64,000 nucleotides of DNA from Catenulispora sp. EB89 (GTDB lineage: Bacteria; Actinomycetota; Actinomycetes; Streptomycetales; Catenulisporaceae). The notes below the pieces were generated by a model. It had not been told where the DNA came from. It saw only the letters and a list, made by a program, of their open reading frames with translations, and did no database searches. Location of the stretch: positions 434,001 to 498,000 of the forward strand of contig NZ_JBGCCU010000006.1 of the NCBI RefSeq assembly GCF_041261445.1, read 5' to 3'. The position numbers and the translations under genes are program-made. Below, piece by piece: positions 51,083 through 63,200 of the stretch. The first letter of the stretch is position 1. Every line of letters begins with the position of its first letter.

Positions 51083-54000
51083 GTCCGTCCCCACCGCGTG
51101 GGGGTGAGCCCGGGTTCAACCTCATGTCAGTCCCCCTGCGATGGTCCGTCCCCACCGCGTGGGGGTGAGCCTGTGGGCCAGGACGCCGATGTGGTCGAGT
51201 ACGGGTCCGTCCCCACCGCGTGGGGGTGAGCCCGATCGGGATCTGTCCGCGGCGGAGCGTACCGCGTCCGTCCCCACCGCGTGGGGGTGAGCCCGGACCA
51301 ACTGAACCGTCTGGCGGGCGCCTAGGGTCCGTCCCCACCGCGTGGGGGTGAGCCCACCCGCGACGGGAACACCGTCGAGCTGCTGCTGTCCGTCCCCACC
51401 GCGTGGGGGTGAGCCCGCTGCGCTGATCGCGCTCTGGATCGGCACAGTGTCCGTCCCCACCGCGTGGGGGTGAGCCGGACTCCCAGAGTCTGCTGCCGAC
51501 CGTCGAGGAGTCCGTCCCCACCGCGTGGGGGTGAGCCCTCGCGGTCGGCCAGGTCACGACGCAGCTCACCGTCCGTCCCCACCGCGTGGGGGTGAGCCTC
51601 AGGGCCCAGCACTCGAAGCGGTAGGTGTCCTGTCCGTCCCCACCGCGTGGGGGTGAGCCCGTCGCTGGCGGTCACGCCCGCCAGGTCAGGGAGTCCGTCC
51701 CCACCGCGTGGGGGTGAGCCTCTGCTCGGCGGTGTAGAGCGTGGTCACTGTCGGTCCGTCCCCACCGCGTGGGGGTGAGCCCGCCGCGCTGGGCCAGGTT
51801 GAGGAGTTGACCGGGTCCGTCCCCACCGCGTGGGGGTGAGCCGATCCAGGCCAGCCAGCCGATCGTCCATGGACTGTCCGTCCCCACCGCGTGGGGGTGA
51901 GCCAGGTGGGAACGTCCAGGCAGCCGATGATGTTCAGTCCGTCCCCACCGCGTGGGGGTGAGCCCGCCTCGACGACCTCGCGCACCTCCTGCGAGACCGT
52001 CCGTCCCCACCGCGTGGGGGTGAGCCCTCTGGATGAGGTGCCTCGGGACCACGGGTACGGTCCGTCCCCACCGCGTGGGGGTGAGCCCGTCCGCGAGCTC
52101 GTCGAGTTCGAGCCCGGGTTGTCCGTCCCCACCGCGTGGGGGTGAGCCAGCCGTGCCAGCCGGCAGCATCGGTCCAGCGGTGTCCGTCCCCACCGCGTGG
52201 GGGTGAGCCGAAGACCGCGGTGCTTGTGCTCGCGCCGAAGCCGTCCGTCCCCACCGCGTGGGGGTGAGCCCCCGCCGCCGGAGCTACCGCCGGATCCGAT
52301 CAGGTCCGTCCCCACCGCGTGGGGGTGAGCCGTACATCGCGGTCCTCACCGGCCTCTACATCGTGTCCGTCCCCACCGCGTGGGGGTGAGCCCGCCGAGT
52401 CCATCAAGCACGCCACCCTCTACCTGGTCCGTCCCCACCGCGTGGGGGTGAGCCGAAGGCGGACTCGAACTTCCGGCACGACGGCTGGTCCGTCCCCACC
52501 GCGTGGGGGTGAGCCCGTGCCGCGGCCATCATGGCTGGGATCACCTCGGTCCGTCCCCACCGCGTGGGGGTGAGCCCGACAACCGGCGGTATCTACTAAC
52601 CGCGGTCATGTCCGTCCCCACCGCGTGGGGGTGAGCCCGTCGACAGCGCGGTGGTGATGCTGGCGTTGACGTCCGTCCCCACCGCGTGGGGGTGAGCCGG
52701 CGGCGGCGGCCTCGGCAGTGGGTGCGAGGGTGTCCGTCCCCACCGCGTGGGGGTGAGCCCACCGCGGCGGCCGGGACCTCGCCGCCGTGGAAGTCCGTCC
52801 CCACCGCGTGGGGGTGAGCCTTCGACACCCAGCTGCGGCCCGGACCGCCGAGCGTCCGTCCCCACCGCGTGGGGGTGAGCCCCAGGGGCTCGCAGCGATC
52901 GAGACGATGGTGGCGTCCGTCCCCACCGCGTGGGGGTGAGCCCTCCGGCGAGGCGCCGGTGTCCTCACTGAACCAGTCCGTCCCCACCGCGTGGGGGTGA
53001 GCCGGTCCACACCCGCGCGGCGGCGGAGGGTCTTGTGTCCGTCCCCACCGCGTGGGGGTGAGCCCACCTACGGCTCCACCGCGGCGCCGTTGGACTTGTC
53101 CGTCCCCACCGCGTGGGGGTGAGCCGAGCGTGTGGCGGCGATCGAGGAACGACTCGACGTCCGTCCCCACCGCGTGGGGGTGAGCCCGTTTCGACGTCGG
53201 CCTCGTGCAGCACGCCGTGGTCCGTCCCCACCGCGTGGGGGTGAGCCGATCAGCAAGTAGAGAATCTGGCCCTCTTCCTCGTCCGTCCCCACCGCGTGGG
53301 GGTGAGCCGGTCAAGGTCGACGAGACGGGCCTGTCGGACTTGTCCGTCCCCACCGCGTGGGGGTGAGCCTGCACCGCCCGCGAGCCGGGGACCGTCGAGG
53401 ACGTCCGTCCCCACCGCGTGGGGGTGAGCCGATCATTAGGTGGGAACGCCGCCGGGTTGCGCCGTCCGTCCCCACCGCGTGGGGGTGAGCCGCACCGACG
53501 CGGGGCCGGCCCCGCTCGTCGACGGTCCGTCCCCACCGCGTGGGGGTGAGCCCGGGTCAGGCGCAGGAAACATCGGCGGTAGCCTGTCCGTCCCCACCGC
53601 GTGGGGGTGAGCCGACGCAGATGGCGCTCGGGGGGGCTTCAAGCAGTCCGTCCCCACCGCGTGGGGGTGAGCCTCCCTCGAACCAGCTGGTCACGGTGAT
53701 CGATGAGTCCGTCCCCACCGCGTGGGGGTGAGCCGCATCTCCAGCGCCCGGTTCGGGATCGCGAACCGTCCGTCCCCACCGCGTGGGGGTGAGCCGGTCG
53801 AGACCGCGGCCAGCAACGCCGCGGACCAGTCCGTCCCCACCGCGTGGGGGTGAGCCCTCTGGTGGCGCCTCTCCTGATGTCGTCCAGCCGTCCGTCCCCA
53901 CCGCGTGGGGGTGAGCCGATCCCGGCGCTGCTGCTGTCGATGGAGATGCGGTCCGTCCCCACCGCGTGGGGGCGAGCCGATGTCGCTCATCCATAGACCT

Positions 54001-57000
54001 CCGCCCAGGGGGTCCGTCCCCACCGCGTGGGGGTGAGCCCACCGTGAACCCCGCCCTGGGTAATCCTGGGGCGTCCGTCCCCACCGCGTGGGGGTGAGCC
54101 CGCACCGTGGACGAGATGCTGTAGGCCACGGGAGTCCGTCCCCACCGCGTGGGGGTGAGCCCGGAGCCTCGCTCGGAAACGGCCAGGTGATTACGTCCGT
54201 CCCCACCGCGTGGGGGTGAGCCCGCGACGATCATCGTCGGTGTCGGGGGCGCCGGTGTCCGTCCCCAACGCGTGGGGGTGAGCCCGCTACTTGGCACCGT
54301 ATGACAGTCTCCATACCGTCCGTCCCCACCGCGTGGGGGTGAGCCCCTGTGCGTGGGCGAGAGCGAGGCAGCCTGATGGTCCGTCCCCACCGCGTGGGGG
54401 TGAGCCGGATCGCCGACCGCATCCCTATGACCTGCGATCGTCCGTCCCCACCGCGTGGGGGTGAGCCTATGTCGTCGACCAGCAGAACCCGAGCCTCCGA
54501 GTCCGTCCCCACCGCGTGGGGGTGAGCCCCCCCCCCGCCGGTCGGGCGGCCGGCGGGGGAAGCCGTCCGTCCCCACCGCGTGGGGGTGAGCCGGCGCGTG
54601 CGATGGACACCGTGGGGTCGTACGCGTCCGTCCCCACCGCGTGGGGGTGAGCCGCCTCGACGTTGATCACGATGATGCCGCTGCTGGTCCGTCCCCACCG
54701 CGTGGGGGTGAGCCCTCGACGCGGGCGGCGGCGGCCTTGCGGCGTACGTCCGTCCCCACCGCGTGGGGGTGAGCCCGACCGCAGCGCGACCAGTCGCGCC
54801 CGCATGGTGTCCGTCCCCACCGCGTGGGGGTGAGCCCATCCGACGGAGCATGTGCGGATGGACGTGGTCGTCCGTCCCCACCGCGTGGGGGTGAGCCCCC
54901 GAGACCGTTCGAGAGGTCAGCTATGAGCAGGTCCGTCCCCACCGCGTGGGGGTGAGCCGTATTCCAGGATCTGCGGGTAGTCCGCGTCGTCGTCCGTCCC
55001 CACCGCGTGGGGGTGAGCCCACCGGGCGCGACAAGGAAGACCGCCTCGCCGAGTCCGTCCCCACCGCGTGGGGGTGAGCCGGTCCGCAGCGGGGTGATTC
55101 GCCGCTCCTGCGAGTCCGTCCCCACCGCGTGGGGGTGAGCCCTTCTGTGCGCGCTCGACCGCCTCCGGGTGGCCGTCCGTCCCCACCGCGTGGGGGTGAG
55201 CCTGAGGCCGCGGTGCTCCTGGACGTCGCGCGACAGTCCGTCCCCACCGCGTGGGGGTGAGCCTACGCCGACGCCGTGGTCGCCTGGGCTGGGCGGGTCC
55301 GTCCCCACCGCGTGGGGGTGAGCCGTTGTCGGGGTTTTCTGGCCGCTTGCCACGCCGGTCCGTCCCCACCGCGTGGGGGTGAGCCGCTGAACGAGAAGTT
55401 CCGGCCGATCATGTCGTTGTCCGTCCCCACCGCGTGGGGGTGAGCCGTCGAGAGTGCCGAGGAAGAGGGCCAGATTCTCGTCCGTCCCCACCGCGTGGGG
55501 GTGAGCCCTGCGGGTGGCGCACTCCGCTGTAGACCTTGATGTCCGTCCCCACCGCGTGGGGGTGAGCCCGTGCTGCTTGCGGCACAGGTGATCCTGAAGC
55601 AGTCCGTCCCCACCGCGTGGGGGTGAGCCCAGCTGCGTGCCGGTCGTGGTGCTGTTGTTCGGGTCCGCCCCCACCGCGTGGGGGTGAGCCTCTGCTGTAT
55701 TCGGCGGCCGCGGTCATGATGGGGTCCGTCCCCACCGCGTGGGGGTGAGCCCTCCAAGAGCCTGATGGCGCAGCAGCTGACCAAGTCCGTCCCCACCGCG
55801 TGGGGGTGAGCCCCGCAGGGCCGGAATCTGGCCCTGACCTGCAAGGTCAGTCCCCACCGCGTGGGGGTGAGCCCGGCGACAGGCCTCGCCGCCGGGTCCG
55901 TGCCGTGTCCGTCCCCACCGCGTGGGGGGTGAGCCCGGAACGTCGCTGTGCCCCGGCCGGCGCCGAGCGTCCGTCCCCACCGCGTGGGGGTGAGCCTGTC
56001 CTTCACAGCCTGTCGTCGCGCCTCATCCTGTCCGTCCCCACCGCGTGGGGGTTAGCCCGACAAGACGGCGTACCGGGTCGTGTCCAGGGTGTCCGTCCCC
56101 ACCGCGTGGGGGTGAGCCGCCGAGCGCGTCCGCCCAGGCGATCAGGTGCTTGTCCGTCCCCACCGCGTGGGGGTGAGCCCACGACCGCGCGCGCCGAACA
56201 CGACTTCCTCGTCCGTCCCCACCGCGTGGGGGTGAGCCGCCGCACCCGACCGCGACCTGTACATCGGCTGGGTCCGTCCCCACCGCGTGGGGGTGAGCCG
56301 CCATCGGGCATCGGCGCGGCCAGCTCCTCGGTGTCCGTCCCCACCGCGTGGGGGTGAGCCCCAGATCGCCGACCTGAACAACGCGCAGGCAGAGTCCGTC
56401 CTCACCGCGTGGGGGTGAGCCTGCGCCGCTGGACCACCGAGCGCCCGGAGCCGGTCCGTCCCCACCGCGTGGGGGTGAGCCTCTGACCGCGGCTCGTGCC
56501 GCCGGCACCGTCAGTCCGTCCCCACCGCGTGGGGGTGAGCCGGTCGAGAGAGATCATCCCGGAGCGCTTCGTCAGTCCGTCCCCACCGCGTGGGGGTGAG
56601 CCCGGTGCCGCCTCCGTCATGCCGGTCCAGGTGCCGTCCGTCCCCACCGCGTGGGGGTGAGCCGGCGTACTCGATGTTCTGCTGCGCACAGAAACTGTCC
56701 GTCCCCACCGCGTGGGGGTGAGCCGGCGAAGCAGATCGACCGGCTCTATACCCGCATGTCCGTCCCCACCGCGTGGGGGTGAGCCCTCTGCGGGCAGGCG
56801 CTTGGCCGTTGCAGGTGCGTCCGTCCCCACCGCGTGGAGGTGAGCCAGTCGCCACTGCGTGCGTCTGTGTTGTGTGCGTTGGGAGTCCGTCCCCACCGCG
56901 TGGGGGTGAACCGTCCGGGAGTCCGGCAGTACGGTGGGCAGGGAGGTTCGTCCCCACCGCGTGGGGGTGAGCCCTGGGCCCCATGCCATTCCTCGGAGGC

Positions 57001-57404
57001 TCCCTCGTCGATCCCCACCGCGTGGGGGTGAGCCTGTCGCGCCGAGGTAAGCGGCCTGGCCGGGCCGGGCCGTCCCCACCGCCTGGGGGGTGAGGCGTCC
57101 GACTCTTTCTCGTGCGCGTCCTCCTGGCCGTCCGTCCCCACCGCGTGGGGGGTGAGCCCGATGACCTGGGCGTAGCACTGTCGGAGGTCATGTCGATCCC
57201 CACCGCGTGGGGGTGAGCCCGTACGTCGGTCAATATCCCCGGGCGTAAGCCAGTCCGTCCCCACCGCGTGGGGGGGTGAGCCGCCGCCGGCCACCCAGTT
57301 CTCAATCTCGTCGTCGTCCGTCCCCACCGCATGGGGGTGAGCCCAGCCAGCGGTTCGCGTACCGCACGATTACCTGGTCTGTCCCCACCATATGGGGGTG
57401 AGCC
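51083..57404 (+). CRISPR. Type I-E CRISPR array, 104 repeats and 103 spacers
   Basis: The 28-base repeat begins GTCCGTCCCCACC and ends GTGGGGGTGAGCC, with GC between. It holds a CCCCAC / GTGGGG hairpin, and its 3' end GTGAGCC would be the crRNA 5' handle, so transcription is on the plus strand. The period is 61 bases (33-base spacers), with a few exceptions (31, 36 and 38 bases). I counted 104 repeats by tracking starts from 51083 to 57377. Repeats are almost identical up to about 55.8 kb; then changes accumulate (for example at 55846, 56394, 56819, 56885, 56946, 57007, 57068, 57316), which marks the distal, older end. Leader-proximal is at cas2. Confidence 0.97.
54529..54564 (+). other. Unusual spacer with its own 10-bp hairpin
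   Basis: This spacer is 36 bases long instead of 33 and contains CCCCCGCCGG / CCGGCGGGGG around an 8-base loop. Between the repeat hairpins it would form a third stable stem in the pre-crRNA. It may come from a target terminator. Confidence 0.7.
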
Positions 57405-57635
57405 CAGCCACCAGGTGGTGGGCAGCATCGCGGCCTGGTAGGTCCCAACTGCGAGGGATGAGTCGGCGCAGGCCATGGAGGTGGGGCGGAACCGTCGCCC
57501 GTCCCCACCTCATCATGGTGGACTGCTGGTCTGAATGACGGACGGGACGGACGGTTCAGTCCGTTGGGCTGCCGCGTGGGATCGAGGGTGGCCGTGTCCG
57601 TGTGAAGCAGTTGTGCTTGTGCTCGCCTGCGCACA
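57405..57635. other. Array trailer with decayed repeats
   Basis: After the last countable repeat there are traces of further repeats (near 57442 and 57498, the latter reading CGTCCCCACCT), then no gene until cas6e ends at 57636. The array transcript and the effector operon converge here. No strong terminator is evident. Confidence 0.5.
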
Positions 57636-58292
57636 TCACTGAATCAACGCGACGCTGAGTAGCCCACACCCGAAGGACTTGCCTCGCCCAATCCCCTTCC
57701 GTATAGCTTGCACGACGGCTTCGGGGTCGGTGACAGTGGCCTGTCCGTCGAATTGGCTGGCGGCATGCTGGGCGTGGGGCGTGCCTGGTACCCGCCGGGC
57801 CCGGATGTCGTCGTGCGTCGTGGTAGCGGCTGAGGTGATCTGCAGGCCGTTGCGTGCCGCGCGCTGCTCCCACCAAGCCTGGATGGCGTCTGGACTTCGC
57901 AGGGCTATGACCTGTCCAGGTTTGCCCTCGCTGCCGACGTATTCGCGGGGCAGGCGTTTGCTGGTGTTGGCTGTGATCCGGTAAGCGATCGATGTGCCGA
58001 CTTGGAGAGCTGCGAGCAGGTTGTGCAGGGATCGGGGCTCGGGAACGTGCGCGTAGCCGTCGGGAAGGTTGGCCAGTGTGGGTTCGATGCCGGTCTGGGC
58101 CAGGATCCTGATTCCGGCACGGGTGTGTTCGATGCGGTAGAGGACGGCGGCGGTGCTGCGGGCGTGGTCTCCGAGGTCGTCGCGAACCAGGGACATGACG
58201 CGGCGGTGGACGGCCCCGGCGTCGGCGAGGTCACGGCGGGCCGCGGGATGGTTCAGGTTCAACTGGAGGCTGACCAGCCACGGCCCGGTCAT
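57636..58292 (-). CDS. cas6e: Type I-E Cas6e (CasE) crRNA endonuclease
   Basis: A 218-residue crRNA-processing nuclease. It has the double ferredoxin pattern, an N-terminal LVSLQLNLNHPAARRDLADA with the likely catalytic region near HRRVMSLVRDDLG, and the C-terminal Gly-rich loop IGRGKSFGCGLLSV. It cuts the repeat hairpin and stays in Cascade. ATG 58292 overlaps the cas5e stop (ATGA). It is the last gene of the effector operon and converges with the array. Confidence 0.92.
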   Translation of the reverse strand: MTGPWLVSLQLNLNHPAARRDLADAGAVHRRVMSLVRDDLGDHARSTAAVLYRIEHTRAGIRILAQTGIEPTLANLPDGYAHVPEPRSLHNLLAALQVGTSIAYRITANTSKRLPREYVGSEGKPGQVIALRSPDAIQAWWEQRAARNGLQITSAATTTHDDIRARRVPGTPHAQHAASQFDGQATVTDPEAVVQAIRKGIGRGKSFGCGLLSVALIQ

Positions 58293-59098
58293 GCTGGAGC
58301 CGCTTGGACGAGGGTGGCCCCGGCGATGCCCCGCAGGTGCTGGGCGATGCGGTCCATGTAGTGGATCCCCAGGCCCGCGCACAAGGCGGCGGGCAGATCG
58401 CGTGGTTCCAGAAGGACGCGGCGGCTGGTGTAGCGGCGGTTGAATCGGCCGAAGGACTGTGGAACGTCCCAGACCTCGTGCTCGATGCCGGGACCGGCTG
58501 CGTCGCCTTCGGAGTCCGCCGGGGCCTCGCGTACGAAGTCCACGCTGACGGTGTCCTGGCCGCGTGGGGCGATGCGGGGCAGCGGGAAGATGTCCAGGTG
58601 CCCGAGCGCGTCTTCCAGCCCGGTGGCCAGCAGGACCGGTTCGGCCGGGGGGCAGGAGCGGCGGCCCAGGTACAGCGGCCACACCGGTGCGGCCAGGGCG
58701 CTGGAGATCTCGTCGATGACGTGGTCGGGGCCGTCCAGGGCGACGAGGAACGCGGCGTCGGCCAGATAGTGACGGCGGGAGATCAGGGCGTTGGCCTTGC
58801 TGCGGTAGGCCGGTTTGTGGCGTTCGCTTTCGGCGGTGGGGACGGTGGCGTTCCTGGGCAGGCCGCCGCCGACGGTGTGGAAGTCGACGGTGTCGGTGCC
58901 GGCGCGGTCGACGCGGATGGTGATCTGCAGCAGGTTCAGCTCGCCCGGTGGCTGGCTGCGGTCCCGGCCCAGGGCGCAGGACAGCAGGCCGGTGATGCCT
59001 GAGCGGGTGGGGAAGGCCAGGGTGTCGCGTTCGGCGAAGGTGGAGTGCTCGCCCCAGGATTGCAGTGGCCCGGCCAGTCTGAGCAGCGCGCCGGTCAC
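58289..59098 (-). CDS. cas5e: Type I-E Cas5e (CasD)
   Basis: A 269-residue Cascade subunit that caps the crRNA 5' handle. The start matches the family pattern: LLRLAGPLQSWGEHSTF, then RDTLAFPTRSGITGLL. A Gly-rich region (VDFHTVGGGLPRN) and YLADAAFLVALDGPD follow. GTG 59098 overlaps the cas7e stop (GTGA); the longer frame to 59233 is a shadow. The length is slightly above the usual 225-250 residues, with an extended C-terminus. Confidence 0.92.
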   Translation of the reverse strand: MTGALLRLAGPLQSWGEHSTFAERDTLAFPTRSGITGLLSCALGRDRSQPPGELNLLQITIRVDRAGTDTVDFHTVGGGLPRNATVPTAESERHKPAYRSKANALISRRHYLADAAFLVALDGPDHVIDEISSALAAPVWPLYLGRRSCPPAEPVLLATGLEDALGHLDIFPLPRIAPRGQDTVSVDFVREAPADSEGDAAGPGIEHEVWDVPQSFGRFNRRYTSRRVLLEPRDLPAALCAGLGIHYMDRIAQHLRGIAGATLVQAAPA

Positions 59099-60219
59099 GA
59101 GGCCGCCTGGGTGGCGGCGTGGACGGCGGCGTCGATGAGTGTGGTGTAGGAGCTGTGGCGGTCGCCGAGTCCGGCGAGGTCTTTGTCGTCCACACCGGCG
59201 TGTCCGGCGAACAGGCGGCCGGTCGAGCCCCACAGGGTGTCAATGCGTCCGCTGTATTCGGCGAGCTTCTGCCGGGAGGGCAGGGCCCAGCCGCCCTCGC
59301 CGGCGGGCCGCACGGGCTGTTCGAAGGCGGGCGCCAGGGAGATGGGCCGGTCGCCGCGGACGGCGATGTGCACGAGGTCGGGGATGGTGCGCGGTGCGGT
59401 GGAGTTCTTCTTGCTCTCCGGCAGGGCGTCGAGGAAGGTGGCCAGGAACGCCCGGGTGACCTCCAGCGCGCCGGCCCGGTCGGCGGACAGGTTTTTGGTG
59501 AGTTCGTCCAGGTCGATTGCGGCGTAGCGGTAGAAGGTGCCGGAGGAGAACTCTGCGGTGCTCATGTGGCCGCTGCCCTGAACCTGTAGGGCGTCATCGA
59601 CGGCGGTGAAGAAGTCCAGCTCGGGCTCGCTGGCGTGGGTGGTGAAGGCGTGGGCGACCTGCACCGCGCCGTCGACCTGGCCACCGGGGATCTCGGCGAG
59701 CATCCGCCCGAACAGCGAGATCATCGAGTTGGTCGCTTTGAGGATCTCGGCGACATCTTTGTCTGGCAGGACCTGGGTGGGCTTTTTGGACCCGGCCTGC
59801 ACCTCTAGTGCGGACCTGTGCTCGCGGCACAAGGCGGCGAGTCTGGCCGGGGTATCGGCGGGGACGAACAGCAGGACCTTGGTCTGGGGGACGTCGGCGT
59901 CCTTGGCTTTCTCCGATTTCAGGTCACCGGCGGCCGACAGCAGCTGGTTGACGGCCAGCTGTGCCAGCTCTGTGGCCCAGCCGTCGGCCACCAGGAGTTC
60001 GAACAGCTCGCGGGTGATCAGGCGGGTACGCACTGCGGGCTGTCCGAGTTGGTCCTGCAGCTGAACGCGGATCGCGCGCTTCCAAGCCTGGCTGGACACC
60101 CGCGTACGCTCCGCCCCGCCGTAGATCACGGTTTTGGGGCGGTTGTTCTCGTCCCGGTTCAGGTTGACGTAGGAGAACGTCTGCAGGGCGTGGACATCGA
60201 TGAACCGTGCACGGGTCAT
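59095..60219 (-). CDS. cas7e: Type I-E Cas7e (CasC) backbone
   Basis: A 374-residue RAMP protein that polymerises along the crRNA. The N-terminus FIDVHALQTFSYVNLNRDEN and KTVIYGGAERTRVSSQAWKR are diagnostic of Cas7e. SEPELDFFTAVDD and STAEFSSGTFYRYAAIDLD follow in order. ATG 60219 overlaps the stop of the upstream fused gene (60216) in an ATGA junction, so no separate cas11 (cse2) gene fits between them. Confidence 0.95.
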   Translation of the reverse strand: MTRARFIDVHALQTFSYVNLNRDENNRPKTVIYGGAERTRVSSQAWKRAIRVQLQDQLGQPAVRTRLITRELFELLVADGWATELAQLAVNQLLSAAGDLKSEKAKDADVPQTKVLLFVPADTPARLAALCREHRSALEVQAGSKKPTQVLPDKDVAEILKATNSMISLFGRMLAEIPGGQVDGAVQVAHAFTTHASEPELDFFTAVDDALQVQGSGHMSTAEFSSGTFYRYAAIDLDELTKNLSADRAGALEVTRAFLATFLDALPESKKNSTAPRTIPDLVHIAVRGDRPISLAPAFEQPVRPAGEGGWALPSRQKLAEYSGRIDTLWGSTGRLFAGHAGVDDKDLAGLGDRHSSYTTLIDAAVHAATQAAS

Positions 60220-63200
60220 GTCGGGTCGCTGTCTTTCTCGAGAGTGGAATCGGTGTCCTGGTTGGGATCGGGGTTGTCGCTGGACAGCGCCGCCCGGTGG
60301 TAGGTGTGCAGCCAGCGCGTGGCGATCTCGGCACGATGCCGGTCCCAGCGAGCCAGGTCCAGCAGCAGCGCGGCCCAGTCCGGACGGCGGCCGACGGTGA
60401 TCAGCCGATCGGTTATGGAGGGGAGCCGTTGGCGCAGGCCAGCAGCGCTGGTGCGGGCCAGGGCGTGAATCTGGTCGGTGGTCGAGTCCCTGTTCAGGTC
60501 CCCGGCGGCGACGGCCAGCCCCAGCACCGCGGCCAGCGGCAAAGGACGTGCGGCCAGCGGCTTGCGGTTCGCGGCCTGCGCCGGCTCTGAGGCCTCGGCG
60601 ACCAGGTCTTCACGTGGTTCCGCAGTTTCCGGCGCGGCGTCGTGACCGGAGACGGCGTCGCTATCGGGGTCGTCGTCGGGGCCGGCCGAGCGCCTGACGT
60701 GCTCCTCCTCGGCGACGATGGCCGCGATGGTGTAGCAGGCGAGTTGCCAGTCCCCCACATCAATACCTGCAGGGCTCTGGCGGCCCTGGTGCTGTTCGAC
60801 TGCGGCCATCGAGGCTTCCACGACGCCGAATACCGCCTCCCCCAGCCGGTAGCGCCGCGTCTGCGCTTTCGAGCGGCGCAGCGCCGCCCTCGCCCCGTTG
60901 TCACCGCACCTGATGCGGACCTGCTGGACGAACAGGTTGGCCGCCGCCGTATTGGGGCCGGGGGCTGTCTGTGCGGTCAATGTGCTGGTCCTCTTCCTGG
61001 CCGCGGCCGCTTGCGGTTTCGGGAAGAACCGGGCGCGGCCCAGTTCCACGGCATAGATCGTCTGGGGTCGGGTCGAGCGGTTGGCTCTGGTGGTGCGGTC
61101 GTAGGCGTCCAGGGCCACGAGCCGGAACCGGCGCAGCGGGGCCACTGTGTCTCCTTCGCGCACGGCTCTCCAGAAGGCCTGCTCGGCGGCGGGCCAGTAC
61201 ATGACGGCGGCCGTCTGCTGCCACAGCTGGTCATCGCTGCGGGCGCCGGTGGTCTCCCAGGCGGTGCCGATAGCTGTCTTGAGTTGCCAGGCGGCGTTGT
61301 CCGCCGCGGCACGCAGCTTGGCGATCTGCTCGGTAGCCTGCGGGTTCTGCTGGACCGCCCAGCGCAGGACGCCGGCCGGGGTGTCGGCGGTGAACCATTG
61401 CCGGTCGGTGGTTTTGCCGTCCTGGTCAAACCCCAAGGCTCTGATCCGCAGTTGCCCGTGCACATCCGGCGGCAGCGACGTGGCACTGTGCTCCATCGCG
61501 GCGGGCTGGTCCACCAGACGCCCTTTCGCGGTGTCCTGGTGCGACCGGTAACCCAGCAATGCGTCCAGGTCCCGCCACAGCGCGCGCTCGGCAGTGGTGG
61601 AGTGCGGAAACCGTGCTTCCTTGACGGTGACGTAGGCCAGGTACGGATCGTCGGCCGGCACGGCCTCCCCGCGTACGCCCCACGTCAGGTAGGCCTGGGC
61701 TACGTGGCCGGTGTCGATCCCGCCTTTGGCGTCGGCGGCCGGCCGCAGCAGCAGCGCATGGCGTCCGCGCGTGGTGAGCAGTTCGGTGAACCGGGCAGGC
61801 CGCGACGGCAGGGCCAGGGCGTCGGGGAGCTCCGGCTGTTCCCAGGGGCAGCCCAGTTCGTCCTGGTCAAGGTCGACGCCCTTGCTGGGAAGGATGTTGA
61901 CCAGCAGCGATTGGAACAGGCTGGTCCCGATCTGGTGGTAGGACACCGCCCGACGCAGCGGTCCGGCCTTGGTGTCGGCCGCGTTCACCTCTCCGGCCTT
62001 GCGGGCAGTGCACCGGCCGGCCGGGCCGTAGTACATCTGGGCTATGAGATGCCACACCGCCTCTGCGGTTCGCAGCGGCTGCGGATCGGCGTCGATGTTG
62101 TGGTCGAACCACACCTGGTTGTTGCCAGAGGTCCGGGACAGCACCAGCCGGTTGACACCCGAGCTCTTCTCGCACTGCCGGGCCAGCCGCGGGTCCTGCA
62201 GCCAGGGCCGTTCGGCGTCGAAGACGTCGAAGCGGTCAGCATAGGTCTTGAAGTATCCGGTAATGTCCTCGATCTTGAACCGCCCGGCATCCAAGGCCTC
62301 ATCACGCCGGTCCTGCCAGGCCTCGACCCGCCCGGCAGGCCGGTCCAAACCGGTGATCCTCGCGGTGATCGCGTACAAGATCCGCCACAGCCCCGACTGC
62401 GCTGGCGGCACCGGCACAGCCAGATCCTGGATCTCGTGGGCACGCTCGAACAGCTCCAGCAGCCCCACTTCCCGCGTCTGACCGCCGGTCTCCCGCACCG
62501 GAATCCACGGCTGCGTCAGCAGGTCGAACCCCGGTGCTCCCCGGCCCCCGACCCCACCGTATGACGGCTCGGCCACAGTCCTCCCCCCTCTGCCTGGCTG
62601 ACTCCTCAACAAGCCACTGTCCGTATCCAGCAGAAAGCTAACAGTGCCCACCGACACCGGGCGGGGTTTCGCCCCATCGAGCCGGTGCGGCAGCAACACC
62701 ACCCCGGCCAGATGCGGATCATCCGCCCAGCACACCGGCGGGACGTTCTCCGGGCCCAGATCCTTCGCCCACGCCCCGCGACGCACCGGGATGCACCAGC
62801 GGCGCACCTGACGCACCTGCGCCCGCGACGGCCGGCCCCTGTATCCGAGACCGACCTCCGGCAGTGTCTCGGTGCACCCCGGGTCCAGCCACCGCCGACC
62901 CGCCGCGTCCACGAAACAGCACAGCATCTGCACCGAATCGGCATCCAACCGAGTCAAGGCATGCTCATCAGGCAGATAGGACCGCGAGAACTCGTACAGG
63001 TCCTGCATGTCCGCCGGCGCCGGGATCATCCGGGTCGCGGCCTCGCCCGCCGCGGCCTGGTCCGCACCCAGCCGTGCCAGCGCCGCCTGCTGGATCGCGG
63101 CGTCATCGGTACCGTCGAAGCCCCGGTATACGCGCTCGACAAGGTCTTGCACGTCGTCAGGGATCTTAACGACCTTGACTTGGCCAGCATCCACGCGCTT

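Noticed and set aside
51083-57404. Many long ORFs on both strands rich in repeats such as AHPHAVGTD or SPPRGGD
   Set aside because: They are translations of the CRISPR repeat and random spacers. Reading frames stay open only because the repeat has few stops.
60642-62564. A 640-codon plus-strand ORF
   Set aside because: It is antisense to the Cas8e-Cas11e part of the fusion and has no recognisable domain.
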